A stretch of DNA of 64,000 bases from Nocardioides palaemonis (GCF_018275325.1 NZ_JAGVQR010000003.1:372001-436000), one strand, 5' to 3'; shown: positions 16,786 through 25,978, counted from the first letter of the stretch. Notes: a model not told the origin generated them from the letters alone. Numbers and translations: made by a program.

Positions 16786-18753
16786 GTGACGGATGCCTGC
16801 GGCTGCGGCGACGAGCTCGGAACGGAGACTGGCGAGTCCGAGGAGCGTGAGCCCCAACAGCTGTGGGAGGTCAGCGAGTTGAGGTTCGCCGCGGCCGCGG
16901 GCGTGTTCCTCCTCGCAGGGTTCGTATCTGGCCTCAACGACGCTGCCGGGTCCGTCGTCGTTGGCCTGCATGCGGTTGCACTGGCGTTGGGGGCATGGAC
17001 GTTCGCGCCGAGCACGCTGCGGCGTCTGGGTAGGGGCAAGATCGGCGTCGGCACGCTGATGACGATCGCCGCAGTTGGTGCGGTCATCTTGGGCGAGGTC
17101 GCCGAGGCGGCGATGCTGGCGTTCCTGTACTCGATCAGCGAGGGCTTGGAGGAGTACGCCGTGGCGCGCACGCGGCGCGGCCTGCGGGCGCTGCTGTCGC
17201 TGGTTCCGGCCGAGGCCACCGTGCTTCGTGATGGCAATCAGGTCACGGTGGCGCCCGCAGAACTCGCGGTGGGAGACGCGCTCCTGGTCCGTCCTGGCGA
17301 GCGGGTCGCGACCGACGGTGTCATCCGTGCTGGTCGTACGGCCTTGGACGTCTCGGCGCTCACCGGCGAGTCGGTGCCGGTGGAGGCTGGGCCGGGGAGC
17401 ACGGTGTACGCCGGCTCCATCAACGGCACAGGTGTCCTCGAGGTCGAGGTCACCGCCACCGCCGAGGACAACTCGTTGGCCCGCATCGTGACCATCGTCG
17501 AGGCCGAGCAGTCCCGCAAGGGCAACGCACAGCGGCTGGCCGACCGCATCGCGAAGCCTCTGGTGCCCGGCATCATGGTGTTGGCCGCGGTCATCGCGGT
17601 CGTGGGCGGCGTGTTGGGTGACCCGGCAACCTGGGTCCAGCGGGCCTTGGTCGTCCTGGTCGCCGCGTCTCCGTGCGCGCTGGCCATCTCGGTACCGGTC
17701 ACGGTGGTCGCTGCCATCGGCGCCAGCAGCCGTATCGGCGCCCTGGTCAAGGGCGGTGCGGCGTTGGAGGCACTCGGACGGATCCGGGCCGTTGCGTTGG
17801 ACAAGACGGGCACGCTGACTCGCAACGAACCCGCGGTGGTCAAGGTGGCTACCACTGCCGGTCAGACGCGTGAGCATGTCCTCGACATCGCGGCAGCGTT
17901 GGAGGCGCGCAGCGAGCACCCGCTGGCACGCGCCATCTTGGCTGCCGTCGAGAACCATCGCGACGCCGCTGATGTGGAGGCGGTCACCGGCGCGGGCCTG
18001 ACCGGAACGGTGGACGGGCGGCCGGCTCGGCTCGGTCGCCCTGGCTGGATCCCCGCCGGCGACTTGAGCAGCCCGGTCGCTCAGATGCAGGAGTCCGGGG
18101 CCACCGCGGTGATGATCGAGTACGACGGGGCCCTCATTGGGGCAGTAGCCGTTCGCGACGACCTCCGGGCCGAGGCGGCCGAGGTGGTCGCACGCCTGCG
18201 TGCGGGCGGCTACCAGGTGGCGATGCTGACCGGCGACAACGAGCGCACCGCGGCCGCGCTGGCCGCTCGCGCCGGCATCACCGAGGTGCACGCGGACCTT
18301 CGGCCCGAGGACAAGTCGACCATCGTTCGCCGGCTCCGCGAGAGCAGGCCGACCGCGATGGTCGGCGACGGTGTCAACGACGCCCCCGCCCTGGCGACTG
18401 CCGATGTCGGCATCGCGATGGGTGCAATGGGCAGCGACGTCGCAATCGAGACCGCTGACGTCGCCCTGATGGGTGAGGACCTTCGGCACCTGCCGCACAC
18501 GCTGTCGCACGCCCGACGGGCCCGGTCCATCATGCTGCAGAACGTCGGACTGTCCATCGCCCTCATCGCCATCCTCATCCCGCTCGCGGCGTTCGGAGTG
18601 CTCGGGCTTGCGGCGGTGGTGTTGGTTCACGAGGTGGCGGAGATCTTCGTCATCGGCAACGGTGTGCGCGCCGGGCGGGTCCGCCCACTTCCGCCGGCAC
18701 CCGCGTCGGCGGCCGCGGCCGTAGTCGAGCCAGCGGAAGCAGCGACGCGGTGA
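16786..18753 (+). CDS. cadA: Heavy-metal P1B-type ATPase with SPC motif (Cd/Zn/Pb/Co export)
   Basis: 655 aa from GTG 16786, with GAAGGAAG upstream. There is no HMA domain; instead a short Cys tail (DACGCGDE). Motifs: TGES (193-196), SPC in VAASPCALAIS (295-297) in place of CPC, DKTGT (339-343), TGDN and GDGVNDAP. The last helix has HEVAEIFVIGNG. The SPC signature is known from P1B-4-type and CtpG/CtpD-like actinobacterial pumps. Specificity (Cd, Zn, Co or Pb) cannot be read from sequence, so the symbol is by role. It overlaps lspA by 4 bp in a pbrABC/cad-like operon. Confidence 0.9.
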   Translation: MTDACGCGDELGTETGESEEREPQQLWEVSELRFAAAAGVFLLAGFVSGLNDAAGSVVVGLHAVALALGAWTFAPSTLRRLGRGKIGVGTLMTIAAVGAVILGEVAEAAMLAFLYSISEGLEEYAVARTRRGLRALLSLVPAEATVLRDGNQVTVAPAELAVGDALLVRPGERVATDGVIRAGRTALDVSALTGESVPVEAGPGSTVYAGSINGTGVLEVEVTATAEDNSLARIVTIVEAEQSRKGNAQRLADRIAKPLVPGIMVLAAVIAVVGGVLGDPATWVQRALVVLVAASPCALAISVPVTVVAAIGASSRIGALVKGGAALEALGRIRAVALDKTGTLTRNEPAVVKVATTAGQTREHVLDIAAALEARSEHPLARAILAAVENHRDAADVEAVTGAGLTGTVDGRPARLGRPGWIPAGDLSSPVAQMQESGATAVMIEYDGALIGAVAVRDDLRAEAAEVVARLRAGGYQVAMLTGDNERTAAALAARAGITEVHADLRPEDKSTIVRRLRESRPTAMVGDGVNDAPALATADVGIAMGAMGSDVAIETADVALMGEDLRHLPHTLSHARRARSIMLQNVGLSIALIAILIPLAAFGVLGLAAVVLVHEVAEIFVIGNGVRAGRVRPLPPAPASAAAAVVEPAEAATR

Positions 18754-19370
18754 GCAGTGACTCGGTGAGCAGCGACGCTGGCGTCTCGGGCGGGTCGAGG
18801 AGCTCCGGTGGCACGGTGAGGGGTACGGGGCGACTCGCGGTCCTGCTGACGGCGGCCGTGGTCGCCGGTCTCGACCTGGCTGCCAAGGCCGCATCGGAGG
18901 CACGCCTGCCGGGCACGTCGGTGGATCTGGGGCTGCTGCAGCTCCAGCTGGCGTACAACTCGGGTGTCGCGTTCAGTCTGGGCAACCGGCTCCCCGTCGC
19001 GGTCATCGTGGCCATCACAGCGGCCATCGCGCTGACGCTCACCGTGTACGCCTTCCGCCGGGCGCCGCGTGCGGGGTGGGTGGAACGCATCGCCGCCGGT
19101 GCGGTCATCGGTGGCGCTGTCGCGAACGTCATCGACCGAGCAGGTGACGGCGTGGTCACCGACTACCTGCACACCGGATGGTGGCCGACGTTCAACCTCG
19201 CCGACGCCTTCCTGGTCACCGGGTTCCTCGTGCTCGCGCTGGCGCATACGCGCACCGACCCCACCGACCGGAACGACCCCGCCGGCGGGCGTGGGCTGTC
19301 TCCTGGCACGTCGACGACGCGCGGCCGCGCCGCAAGTGCGGCGCCCGCCGACGACCACCCGCCGGCGTAA
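18750..19370 (+). CDS. lspA: Signal peptidase II (prolipoprotein signal peptidase)
   Basis: 206-aa membrane aspartyl protease that cleaves lipoprotein signal peptides. Four helices from about residue 28. The two catalytic Asp lie in NVIDRAGDG and FNLADAFLV, with NSGVAFSLG between TM1 and TM2. The GTG start overlaps the ATPase stop. LspA copies fused or linked to P-type ATPases are a known feature of lead/cadmium operons (PbrB/C type), where the extra peptidase is not the housekeeping enzyme. The hydrophilic C-terminal tail of about 45 residues is extra. Confidence 0.92.
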   Translation: MSSDSVSSDAGVSGGSRSSGGTVRGTGRLAVLLTAAVVAGLDLAAKAASEARLPGTSVDLGLLQLQLAYNSGVAFSLGNRLPVAVIVAITAAIALTLTVYAFRRAPRAGWVERIAAGAVIGGAVANVIDRAGDGVVTDYLHTGWWPTFNLADAFLVTGFLVLALAHTRTDPTDRNDPAGGRGLSPGTSTTRGRAASAAPADDHPPA

Positions 19371-19458
19371 CCGGGCTTTTTCCTGCGCCTTCCTGCGCCA
19401 GGTCACCGCTCGATGCGGGACCGATGGCCACAACCCAGAACTCCAAGGAACGCCGACC

Positions 19459-20052
19459 ATGAATGTGACCTCACTGCTGCAGGCCGCCGGCCTGTTCATC
19501 GTCACCAATATCGACGACATCATCGTGTTGTCGCTGTTCTTCGCTCGCGGTGCCGGGCAGGGCGGGACGACTGCTCGCATCGTTGCCGGGCAGTACCTCG
19601 GGTTCGGCGGCATCCTGCTGGCCTCGGTGGCTGTGACGTTCGGTGCGGGGTTGTTCCTTCCCGACACGGCCATCCCGTACTTCGGCCTCATCCCGCTGCT
19701 GCTGGGCTTGTACGCGGGCTGGCGCGTATGGCGCGACGGCGACGATGACGACGACGAGGTGCCGGACAAGTCGGTCAGTGTCCTGCTCGTTGCGGCGGTG
19801 ACGTGCGCCAACGGCGGGGACAACATCGGGGTGTACGTACCGGTGTTCCTCACCGTCGGGACGGCGGCGGTGATGGCCTACTGCATCGTGTTCTTGGCGC
19901 TCGTCGTTGTCCTGGTCTTGGCGGCCAGATTCGTGGCCACTCGCAAGCCGGTAGCAGCGATGCTCGAGCGGTGGGAGCACATCTTGTTCCCTCTGGTCCT
20001 CGTCGTTCTTGGGCTTGTCATCCTGGTTGAGGGCGGCGCCTTCGGGTTGTGA
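19459..20052 (+). CDS. cadD: CadD family cadmium resistance transporter
   Basis: 197-aa LysE-superfamily-type membrane protein. N-terminal TNIDDIIVLSLFF and mid-protein CANGGDNIGVYVPVF carry the paired Asp motifs of CadD. About five to six helices with an acidic loop (DGDDDDDEV). CadD proteins export or sequester Cd and related cations. The start ATG 19459 follows CCAAGGAA; 88 bp separates it from lspA, so it may be the last gene of the operon. Confidence 0.9.
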   Translation: MNVTSLLQAAGLFIVTNIDDIIVLSLFFARGAGQGGTTARIVAGQYLGFGGILLASVAVTFGAGLFLPDTAIPYFGLIPLLLGLYAGWRVWRDGDDDDDEVPDKSVSVLLVAAVTCANGGDNIGVYVPVFLTVGTAAVMAYCIVFLALVVVLVLAARFVATRKPVAAMLERWEHILFPLVLVVLGLVILVEGGAFGL

Positions 20053-20204
20053 CGTCGCATGCTCAGGAACCGTTCGCCTTCGCGCCGAGCCGGCGGTGGC
20101 GCGGCCGCGGTTATCCACGGCGGTAGCGGAATGTGACAGGGAGAGTTCGGGACGTGCTCGCCGTGGCCGGACATGCACGCCGTTCACGAGATGGCTGTTC
20201 GCCT

Positions 20205-20663
20205 ACTGGCTCCAACGAACGCGAACCTGCGCCGTGTCGTCGCCGATTGTCAGCACCTCGGAGTCGATTGCGTTGGCTTCGCCGTCGGTGAGGGTCACGG
20301 TTTGCCCGAGCGCGACTGTACGTCCTCAGGGATGCGGATGGTGCCGTAGCCGGCTGCGGTGAAGCTGGCCGAATCGGCGCGGAGGACGCTGTTCGGGGCC
20401 AACGGTCGGGTCGAGCGTGCTGGCTGCGGCCAGGCCCTGGTCGGCGACGGGCTCGACAAACGAGCTCAAGTACAGCTGGTCGCCGCTGACGAGACGTGCG
20501 TAGATGAGGCGGAGGGAGCCCCGTCGAATTTGTCCGCGAAGAGGTTAACGGTGTCGGCATCGTAGGGGTCGTCCCTTGTGGCCTGGACGACGGCGAGGGC
20601 TCGGAGGACGCCGCGGTCCTCGTATGTTGCTGCTGACGACGGCCGCCCCTGGCGACACCTCAA
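20205..20663 (-). pseudogene. Decayed gene of unknown function
   Basis: No intact frame, but protein-like stretches run on the minus strand in order and in different frames: LRALAVVQATRDDPYDADTV, then LIYARLVSGDQLYLSSFVEP, then FTAAGYGTIRIPED, then LTDGEANAIDSEVLTIGDD ending at a stop near 20205. At least three frame changes are needed to join them. The parent was probably an exported protein, but I do not recognise the family. The gap 20053-20204 contains nothing I can name. Confidence 0.5.
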
Positions 20664-20754
20664 GAACGGCGACGGCGGCCGAGTGCCTCTGCGGGCGCGC
20701 CGGCAAGCCTTGTCTTGTCGTAGTCCCCCCGATCGCGTGCCGCGCTAGGCGGCG

Positions 20755-21660
20755 TCACCAGGTCGCTTCGTCGCACGCCTTCGAGGCACGAGACTCCACC
20801 TGCAGCGTGGCGTGCTCGATGTGGTGCTTGGTCCGCATGAGGGATCGCGCCTCGTCGAGCACGCTCTGGCCTGACGCTCCATCCTCGACCACGAGGTGCG
20901 CAGTGGCCACGAACATCCCCGAGGTGAGGGTCCAGACGTGAAGGTCGTGGACGTCCGCCACACCCGGCACGGTCTCGAGGTCCTGCACGACGTCGTCGAG
21001 CTGCACGCCGTCGGGAACGTGCTGGCCGAGGACCGCAAGGACCTCCCTGCCGAGGACGACGGCCCGGACCGCCACGAAGATCCCGATCGCCAGGGCGACG
21101 ACCGTGTCCCACCAGCCCTGACCCGTGGTGGCGACGAGAAGTCCGGCCAGGATCACGCCGACGCTCCCGGCTGCGTCAGCCACGACTTCGTAGTAGGCGC
21201 CCTTGATGTTGAGGGACTCCTCGGAGCCTCCCCGCAGCAGGAGGATTGAGATGACGTTGATCAGGAGACCGATGGCGCCGACGATCAGGACGGGGCCTGC
21301 CTGGATCTCGACCTCGTCGCCGATCCGGCTCAGGGCTTCGATCACCACGTAGGCCGAGACGCCGAGCATGATGAGAACCGTGAGTCCCGAAGCGAAGATT
21401 TCTGCTCGGTACGAGCCGTAGGTCCGACGCCCGGTGCGGTCGGGGCGGGTCGCGATCTTGGTGGCGGCCAGCGCTGCGCCGAGGGCGACGACGTCAGCAG
21501 CCATGTGGCCTGCGTCGGAGATCAGGGCGAGCGAGCCGGAGACCAGACCCACGACCAGCTCGACGACGAAGAACGAGCCGACGAGCCCGAACGCGACGAC
21601 GAGACGCCACCGGTGGCGTGCGCCTGCGTGGCCTCCGCCATGACTGTGTCCTGCGCCCAT
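20755..21660 (-). CDS. Cation diffusion facilitator, ZitB/CzcD-like zinc (Cd/Co) exporter
   Basis: 301 aa from ATG 21660. A His-rich N-terminus (GAGHSHGGGHAGARHR) precedes six helices. Metal-site motifs are SDAGHMAADVVAL in TM2 and EVVADAAGSVGVI in TM5; the C-terminal ferredoxin-like domain includes VADVHDLHVWTLTSG. This is a full-length CDF, unlike the Cys-tailed one at 1495-2316. It is translationally coupled (TGATG) to the ArsR gene upstream, forming a two-gene operon. Confidence 0.92.
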   Translation of the reverse strand: MGAGHSHGGGHAGARHRWRLVVAFGLVGSFFVVELVVGLVSGSLALISDAGHMAADVVALGAALAATKIATRPDRTGRRTYGSYRAEIFASGLTVLIMLGVSAYVVIEALSRIGDEVEIQAGPVLIVGAIGLLINVISILLLRGGSEESLNIKGAYYEVVADAAGSVGVILAGLLVATTGQGWWDTVVALAIGIFVAVRAVVLGREVLAVLGQHVPDGVQLDDVVQDLETVPGVADVHDLHVWTLTSGMFVATAHLVVEDGASGQSVLDEARSLMRTKHHIEHATLQVESRASKACDEATW

Positions 21661-22040
21661 CAGTGTTCTCCTCGTTTGCTGTCGTCGCCGTGGAGCTGGT
21701 GCACCACTGCGCCCTGTTCGGGCTGGTTCGCGTGATCGGCGTGGAAGAGCGCCTCGTCCAGCAATCGGTGCACGTGCTCGTCTGCCGCGGTGTAGTAGGC
21801 AAACGTCCCTTCGCGGCGGACCTGCACGAGGCCAGCGAGTCGCAGCTTGGCCAGGTGTTGGCTCACCGCGGTCGAGCTGGCACCGACTCGCTCTGCGAGC
21901 TCGTTGACCGAGGACTCCCCGTGAAGGAGAGCCCACAGGATCTTGATGCGCTTGCGGTCGGCGAGCATGCGGAACGCCTCGACAGCCAGGTCGACCTGGT
22001 CGTCAGTGGGCATCTCCATGCGGCCATCACGGGAACTCAT
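21660..22040 (-). CDS. ArsR/SmtB family repressor (Zn/Cd type)
   Basis: 126 aa from ATG 22040 (ATG 22049 equally possible). Core: FRMLADRKRIKILWALLHGESSVNELAERVG, recognition helix SSTAVSQHLAKLRLAGLV. It lacks the alpha-4 Cys pair of the other three sensors. The C-terminal helix has Asp/His residues (ADEHVHRLLDEALFHADHA), matching the alpha-5 zinc site of SmtB/CzrA-type sensors. It controls the coupled CDF exporter. A perfect 7-bp-arm dyad lies just upstream. Confidence 0.88.
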   Translation of the reverse strand: MSSRDGRMEMPTDDQVDLAVEAFRMLADRKRIKILWALLHGESSVNELAERVGASSTAVSQHLAKLRLAGLVQVRREGTFAYYTAADEHVHRLLDEALFHADHANQPEQGAVVHQLHGDDSKRGEH

Positions 22041-22051
22041 GCCTGACATCA

Positions 22052-22073
22052 TATCTGCATAGATACGCAGATA
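22052..22073 (-). promoter_or_regulatory. Operator dyad of the ArsR-CDF operon
   Basis: TATCTGC-ATAGATAC-GCAGATA: perfect 7-bp arms, 22 bp in all, immediately upstream of the repressor start. AT-rich dyads of this size are typical SmtB/CzrA-family sites. Confidence 0.7.
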
Positions 22074-22125
22074 AGCAACTACTGCCTCGTTCACTCGAGT
22101 TGCCTACTTGCGGTGCCCGCTCTAA

Positions 22126-22142
22126 TACTATGAACGATAGTA
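22126..22142 (+). promoter_or_regulatory. TACTA-N7-TAGTA dyad, copy 1
   Basis: TACTA-TGAACGA-TAGTA, upstream of the exported SH3/peptidase-like gene. The same dyad with the same 7-bp spacing occurs at 25921-25937 and 32331-32347, each at a promoter. It resembles BlaI/MecI/CopY-family operators, but no such repressor gene is visible in the window. Confidence 0.65.
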
Positions 22143-22170
22143 GATTGGCAGCGGCGTGGAAGGAAGATGC

Positions 22171-23064
22171 GTGGGGCGCCATCAGGGCAAGCACAAGTTG
22201 GTGCGAGCGCGTCGTCGCGGACGCGTGCCTCGAGCGGCCCTCGTCGCTGCTCCACTGGCGTTCGCCGCAACCGGTGCGGCTGTCGGGCTGGGCCTGCAGG
22301 GAGCAGGCAACAGCCCTGACGTGATCGCGGCCGAGAAGCCCTCGACGGGCAGCGTGGCAACCCGTCAGCCGTTGGTGTCGCGCAGTGGTCGCCGGCCAGT
22401 GCGGCCGAATACGCCGGACGTCAGCGGATCAGTCGCGGTGCCGCTGAGCCCAGTGGAAAGAGCGCTGCAACCGCAAGCCGTCAGACGAGCTCTCAGCGGT
22501 GCGGCCGACACACAGTGGACGACGACGGAGCTGAACATCTGGACCCGCCCCGACGATCGGGCAGACCAGCTCGGCGTTCTGGACGCCGGAGTCAAGGTGC
22601 GTGTCACGGGTCGTCGACTCCTCGGCCGCGACGAGGTCGTCCTGGACGGGAGGTCGCGTTGGGTCACGACGGGCTATCTCAGTGCCGAGAAGCCACCGCC
22701 AGAACCCAGCCTCGGAGGACAGTGCGGCAACGGGACGACGGTGCCCGCCGGCGTGAGTCCCAACATTCGAGCGATCCACCAGGCCGTCTGCGCAAACTTC
22801 CCGGAGATCACCACCTACGGGACGTTGCGCAGCGACGGCGAGCATGCCCAAGGCATCGCGATGGACATCATGGTCACGGGCGACCGAGGCTGGGAGGTGG
22901 CCGAGTTCATCCGCAAGTACAGCTCAGAGCTCGGGGTCAACTATGTGATCCACGCACGTCGCATCTGGTCGGTGCAGCGCTCCGCCGAAGGCTGGCGCCC
23001 GATGGCCGATCGCGGATCCGTCACGGCGAATCACTTCGACCACGTGCACGTCACGACGTACTAG
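22171..23064 (+). CDS. Exported protein with SH3-like and metal-dependent (M15-like/ARB_07466) C-terminal domain
   Basis: 297 aa from GTG 22171, chosen because GGAAGGAAG lies just upstream and the family start VGRHxGKH follows; GTG 22156 is the longer option. A basic N-terminus and hydrophobic helix (about 25-45) give export. A bacterial SH3-like part (about 120-165, ELNIWTRPDD...RWVTTGYL) follows. The C-terminal domain has HAQGIAMDIMV and HFDHVHVT, the H/D...HxH ligand pattern of M15-like and ARB_07466-type domains. Wall binding or peptide cleavage is inferred. The stop overlaps the convergent cyclophilin stop by 3 bp. Confidence 0.8.
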   Translation: MGRHQGKHKLVRARRRGRVPRAALVAAPLAFAATGAAVGLGLQGAGNSPDVIAAEKPSTGSVATRQPLVSRSGRRPVRPNTPDVSGSVAVPLSPVERALQPQAVRRALSGAADTQWTTTELNIWTRPDDRADQLGVLDAGVKVRVTGRRLLGRDEVVLDGRSRWVTTGYLSAEKPPPEPSLGGQCGNGTTVPAGVSPNIRAIHQAVCANFPEITTYGTLRSDGEHAQGIAMDIMVTGDRGWEVAEFIRKYSSELGVNYVIHARRIWSVQRSAEGWRPMADRGSVTANHFDHVHVTTY

Positions 23065-24011
23065 CGCTCCTCGATCGTCACCGAGTTCATGAGGAGACGC
23101 TGGGCGAAGGCTTCGCCGCCCATCCCGATCCGCTCCATCGCGGTCATGGTGTCGATGACGTCCATCCCGTTGAGGACGCGGCCGAACATCGTGTGCATAC
23201 GGTTCGACTCGAATCCCGCCTCGAACTCGTCGCCGTAGACGATGTAGAAGTCGCTCCCGGCGGTGTACGGCCCCTGCCCTGCCGTGGTCACCGAGCCGAT
23301 CGGGTATCCCGTGCGCTCGGCGCGGCCGAGCTCGTCCGGGAGTTGGTAGCCGATGTCCCAGCCGACGGCGTTGTCGCCGCTGCCTGTCTGGACGGCGGAG
23401 ATGGCGCCGTAGTCGCGGTAGACCTCGAGCCCGTCGTAGAAGCCCTCTCGCGCGAGGAACACGAACGAGTTGACTGCGACGGGCGTCTCGTTCTCGAGGA
23501 GGTCGATGACGATGGGACCGCAGGAGGTCTCGATCCGCGCGACGTAGTCGACGCCGGCCTCGAGAACCTGGACGGGGCCGCCAGGGAACGTCGGCCGGGC
23601 TGCTCGAGCGCTCGTGGGCGCCTTCGCTCCGCAGGCGACGCGGCGATCGTCGGGCAGCGGCTTCTCGCGTCCACTGACAGCCGTGCCCGGCTCGACCGTG
23701 AAGTCGTTCGCAGTCACCTCACCTGCTTCCCTCGCCGCGCTGGCAGCCGAGGCCTGGGCCTCGCCGGCCTTCTCCTCCTCCAGCAGGTCGATGTCCTGCG
23801 TCTGCGGCTCCGACGCGGCTGTGTCCTCCTCGACGTCACCACGTGTCAGGACTGCGACGAGCCCGACGATGACGACCACGGCGACGAGCACTGACATCGC
23901 GCCGAGCGCGGTCGCACGACGTCGACGCGCCGTCGCCTGCTCCTGCCGCTGGCGCTCCCACTCCTCACGCTCGGCCTGTTGGCGAGCCTTGCGCTGATTG
24001 CTGTTGCTCAT
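23061..24011 (-). CDS. Membrane-anchored cyclophilin-type peptidyl-prolyl isomerase
   Basis: 316 aa from ATG 24011 (GAGGAGC upstream; ATG 24026 also in frame). A charged coiled N-terminus (RKARQQAEREEWERQRQEQ), one membrane helix (about 38-60), an acidic/Ala linker, then a cyclophilin fold: VNSFVFLAREGFYDGLEVYR, GYQLPDELG, MHTMFGRVLNGMDVID. Some classic active-site residues differ, so isomerase activity is uncertain. Third gene of a leftward unit with the DUF3093 and multi-helix proteins. Confidence 0.88.
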   Translation of the reverse strand: MSNSNQRKARQQAEREEWERQRQEQATARRRRATALGAMSVLVAVVVIVGLVAVLTRGDVEEDTAASEPQTQDIDLLEEEKAGEAQASAASAAREAGEVTANDFTVEPGTAVSGREKPLPDDRRVACGAKAPTSARAARPTFPGGPVQVLEAGVDYVARIETSCGPIVIDLLENETPVAVNSFVFLAREGFYDGLEVYRDYGAISAVQTGSGDNAVGWDIGYQLPDELGRAERTGYPIGSVTTAGQGPYTAGSDFYIVYGDEFEAGFESNRMHTMFGRVLNGMDVIDTMTAMERIGMGGEAFAQRLLMNSVTIEER

Positions 24012-24022
24012 GTCGTTGCTCC

Positions 24023-24484
24023 TCATTCGTGAACCCGGGCAGCTTCAATGACCGCCGCCAGCTCTCGGGCGCGGCGAGAGCTCAGGAGCCAGTACGGAGT
24101 GGGGTCCTGATCGTCCTCGATCGCGACACGCACCCCGGTGGCGATGTACGGCCGCAGCAGCAGGTAGGCGCGCGCACTCGCGTCTCGACCGGCCAGGGCG
24201 CGCATCTGCTCCTTGTCGAGCGGCACCGCCGCCCCGAGGTATCTCCGCTCGATGCGAGCGCGACCGGCGTACAGCCAGGTGTCCGTCACCACGATCTTCT
24301 TGGATCCGTACGAGCGCAGCAGGAGCACGAGCAGCAGCTGCGCCATTCCGGTCACGGACCAGGTCAGCCGCTCGGGCACCGCGGCAATCATGGCCAGCCA
24401 GAAGCTGCCCACCAGCAGCGTGCCCTGCACCCACCAGCGCACGGGCACACGCAGCGCCTCGACGTAGCGCACGTCGCCGCTCAT
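24023..24484 (-). CDS. DUF3093 family membrane protein
   Basis: 153 aa. Two closely spaced helices near the N-terminus (about 18-56) follow VRYVEALRVPVRWW, then a soluble beta-rich part (KKIVVTDTWLYAGRARI, YIATGVRVAIEDDQDP, YWLLSSRRARELA). The pattern fits DUF3093, a common actinobacterial family of unknown role. It overlaps the upstream membrane gene by 4 bp and lies 11 bp before the cyclophilin gene. Confidence 0.82.
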   Translation of the reverse strand: MSGDVRYVEALRVPVRWWVQGTLLVGSFWLAMIAAVPERLTWSVTGMAQLLLVLLLRSYGSKKIVVTDTWLYAGRARIERRYLGAAVPLDKEQMRALAGRDASARAYLLLRPYIATGVRVAIEDDQDPTPYWLLSSRRARELAAVIEAARVHE

Positions 24485-25809
24485 GAGCCGAAGAGGAGGT
24501 AGAGGCCCATGAACGTGTAGCTGACCATCGCGATGAGTAGAGCGAGCTGCCCGGTGACGTGGTGGCGCCGCGGGAGCACAGTCAGGGCGCGGTCGTGCGC
24601 GGCGATGACACCCAGGACGTGACCGATGACGATGGCCACCACCTTGATGCTCGCCAGGACCGTTGGATTCAGCGACAGCCAGTAGGTGATCTCCATATCC
24701 GCCGTGCCGAAGAGGTTGGCGCCGGTTCCCACAGGATCACTCATGTAGATCAGGGTCTGTTGTCCGTACTCGACGAGGAAGGTCAGGTAGTGCGCGACCA
24801 TGTAGCCCACGATGATCGGGACGAGTGAGTGGGCGAAGAGGCCGGGCAGCTCGCGTCGTGGCGGACCGTCGGGATCACGGGGCGTCGCCATGCACGCCAG
24901 CGTGAACGTGACTCCCACCGTGACGATGATGAGCACCATCAAGCTGGTGCCCAGACGCGTCACGTCGATGTCGTTCGACTGCACGTAACGGATCCAGGTT
25001 GTGGAGTTGCTCCAGCTGTCGTAGGCCGTGCTGCCCAGGAGCACCGCCATGACCGCCACCAGGCCGCGCCCCGGTGGGAGGCGGGACAGGTTCCTCAGCG
25101 GGCTCGCGAGGACGAGCCGGCCCGTCGCGCTCCTCCCCCATGGCGACAGTCGTCCGACGAGGGTCGAGTAGACCTCGAACGGATCGGCGCGTGCGATCCA
25201 CGTCGTTCCGAAGATGGCCCAGCCGAGGAGCATGACGGCGAAGTAGACGGCGAACCAGAACCGGACGACTCCGACGTCGGTGCCGCTGGGGGCGATGAGC
25301 TCGAGCCACACGAACGCGAAGAGGCCGATGCTGGCCGGCCAGTAGCCCAGGCGTTCGGGGTACTCGTACAGACCCTCGCCGTCAGCACGCCCTGCGAGCT
25401 TGTCCAGCAGCTCGAGGAAGGTGCGCGTGGGACTCAGCGCTCGCACCACCGGGCCGAACGCGACGGACAGCGGGACCAGACCGACCCAGAGCCAGGAGTA
25501 CGTCACGCCGAGAAGGGGGTTGGTGAGGTCGTTCGGACCGAACATGGCGGGCCACAGCATGAAGGCGAAGAACCCCATACCGGTCACGCGAAGGACGGTC
25601 TTCCACGCTCTACCGTCGACGACCCGGGCCAGCGGCGGGGGCACGTGGATCTCGCCAGTGGCCGAGTCGAAGCGAGGCTGCTTCCACGCGAGGAGCAGGA
25701 CGACGAAGGACACCGCCAGCGCTGCAGTCCCTCCGGCAATGGCCAGCGGCGCCGAGATGGGCAGGTCGGCGGCGCCGCCCAGTCCGTGGGCCGAGATGCT
25801 GCCTCTCAA
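24481..25809 (-). CDS. Polytopic membrane protein (so-called fenitrothion hydrolase-like family)
   Basis: 442 aa with about ten membrane helices. The AHGLGGAADLPIS N-terminal motif matches a broad actinobacterial family often labelled fenitrothion hydrolase; that label reflects weak homology and should not be taken as function. The start is an apparent TTG at 25809. Relatives usually have a signal peptide before AHGL, which is missing here, so the start may be truncated. First gene of the unit with DUF3093 and cyclophilin, 112 bp behind the TACTA dyad copy 2. Confidence 0.7.
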   Translation of the reverse strand: MRGSISAHGLGGAADLPISAPLAIAGGTAALAVSFVVLLLAWKQPRFDSATGEIHVPPPLARVVDGRAWKTVLRVTGMGFFAFMLWPAMFGPNDLTNPLLGVTYSWLWVGLVPLSVAFGPVVRALSPTRTFLELLDKLAGRADGEGLYEYPERLGYWPASIGLFAFVWLELIAPSGTDVGVVRFWFAVYFAVMLLGWAIFGTTWIARADPFEVYSTLVGRLSPWGRSATGRLVLASPLRNLSRLPPGRGLVAVMAVLLGSTAYDSWSNSTTWIRYVQSNDIDVTRLGTSLMVLIIVTVGVTFTLACMATPRDPDGPPRRELPGLFAHSLVPIIVGYMVAHYLTFLVEYGQQTLIYMSDPVGTGANLFGTADMEITYWLSLNPTVLASIKVVAIVIGHVLGVIAAHDRALTVLPRRHHVTGQLALLIAMVSYTFMGLYLLFGS

Positions 25810-25920
25810 CGAACCGCCGACCGTGACATCGAAAGTGCGCAGCTCACGGCCAGTTCTCCTCGGGACGGGGTGGCGCCGGGGGCGATCGGGGCCCGGGCGC
25901 GGGGTTATTCGGTCGAGATG

Positions 25921-25937
25921 TACTAAGCAGCATAGTA
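25921..25937. promoter_or_regulatory. TACTA-N7-TAGTA dyad, copy 2
   Basis: TACTA-AGCAGCA-TAGTA, extended by G/C to GTACTA...TAGTAC. It lies in the 200-bp divergent region between the leftward membrane-protein unit and the rightward cmtR-ATPase operon, nearer the former's promoter than the latter's own dyad. Confidence 0.65.
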
Positions 25938-25978
25938 CGTCGTGGTCACACTATCGGCGCGACCACGGGTCAGTAGTT

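Noticed and set aside
16438..18903. 821-codon open frame on the minus strand over the ATPase
   Set aside because: Shadow of a gene with full P-type ATPase motifs; its composition is Arg/His/Gly-rich without structure.
24481..25809. True fenitrothion hydrolase (organophosphate degradation)
   Set aside because: Only the AHGL-type N-terminal motif of a widespread membrane family is present; no hydrolase motif, so the pesticide function is not supported.
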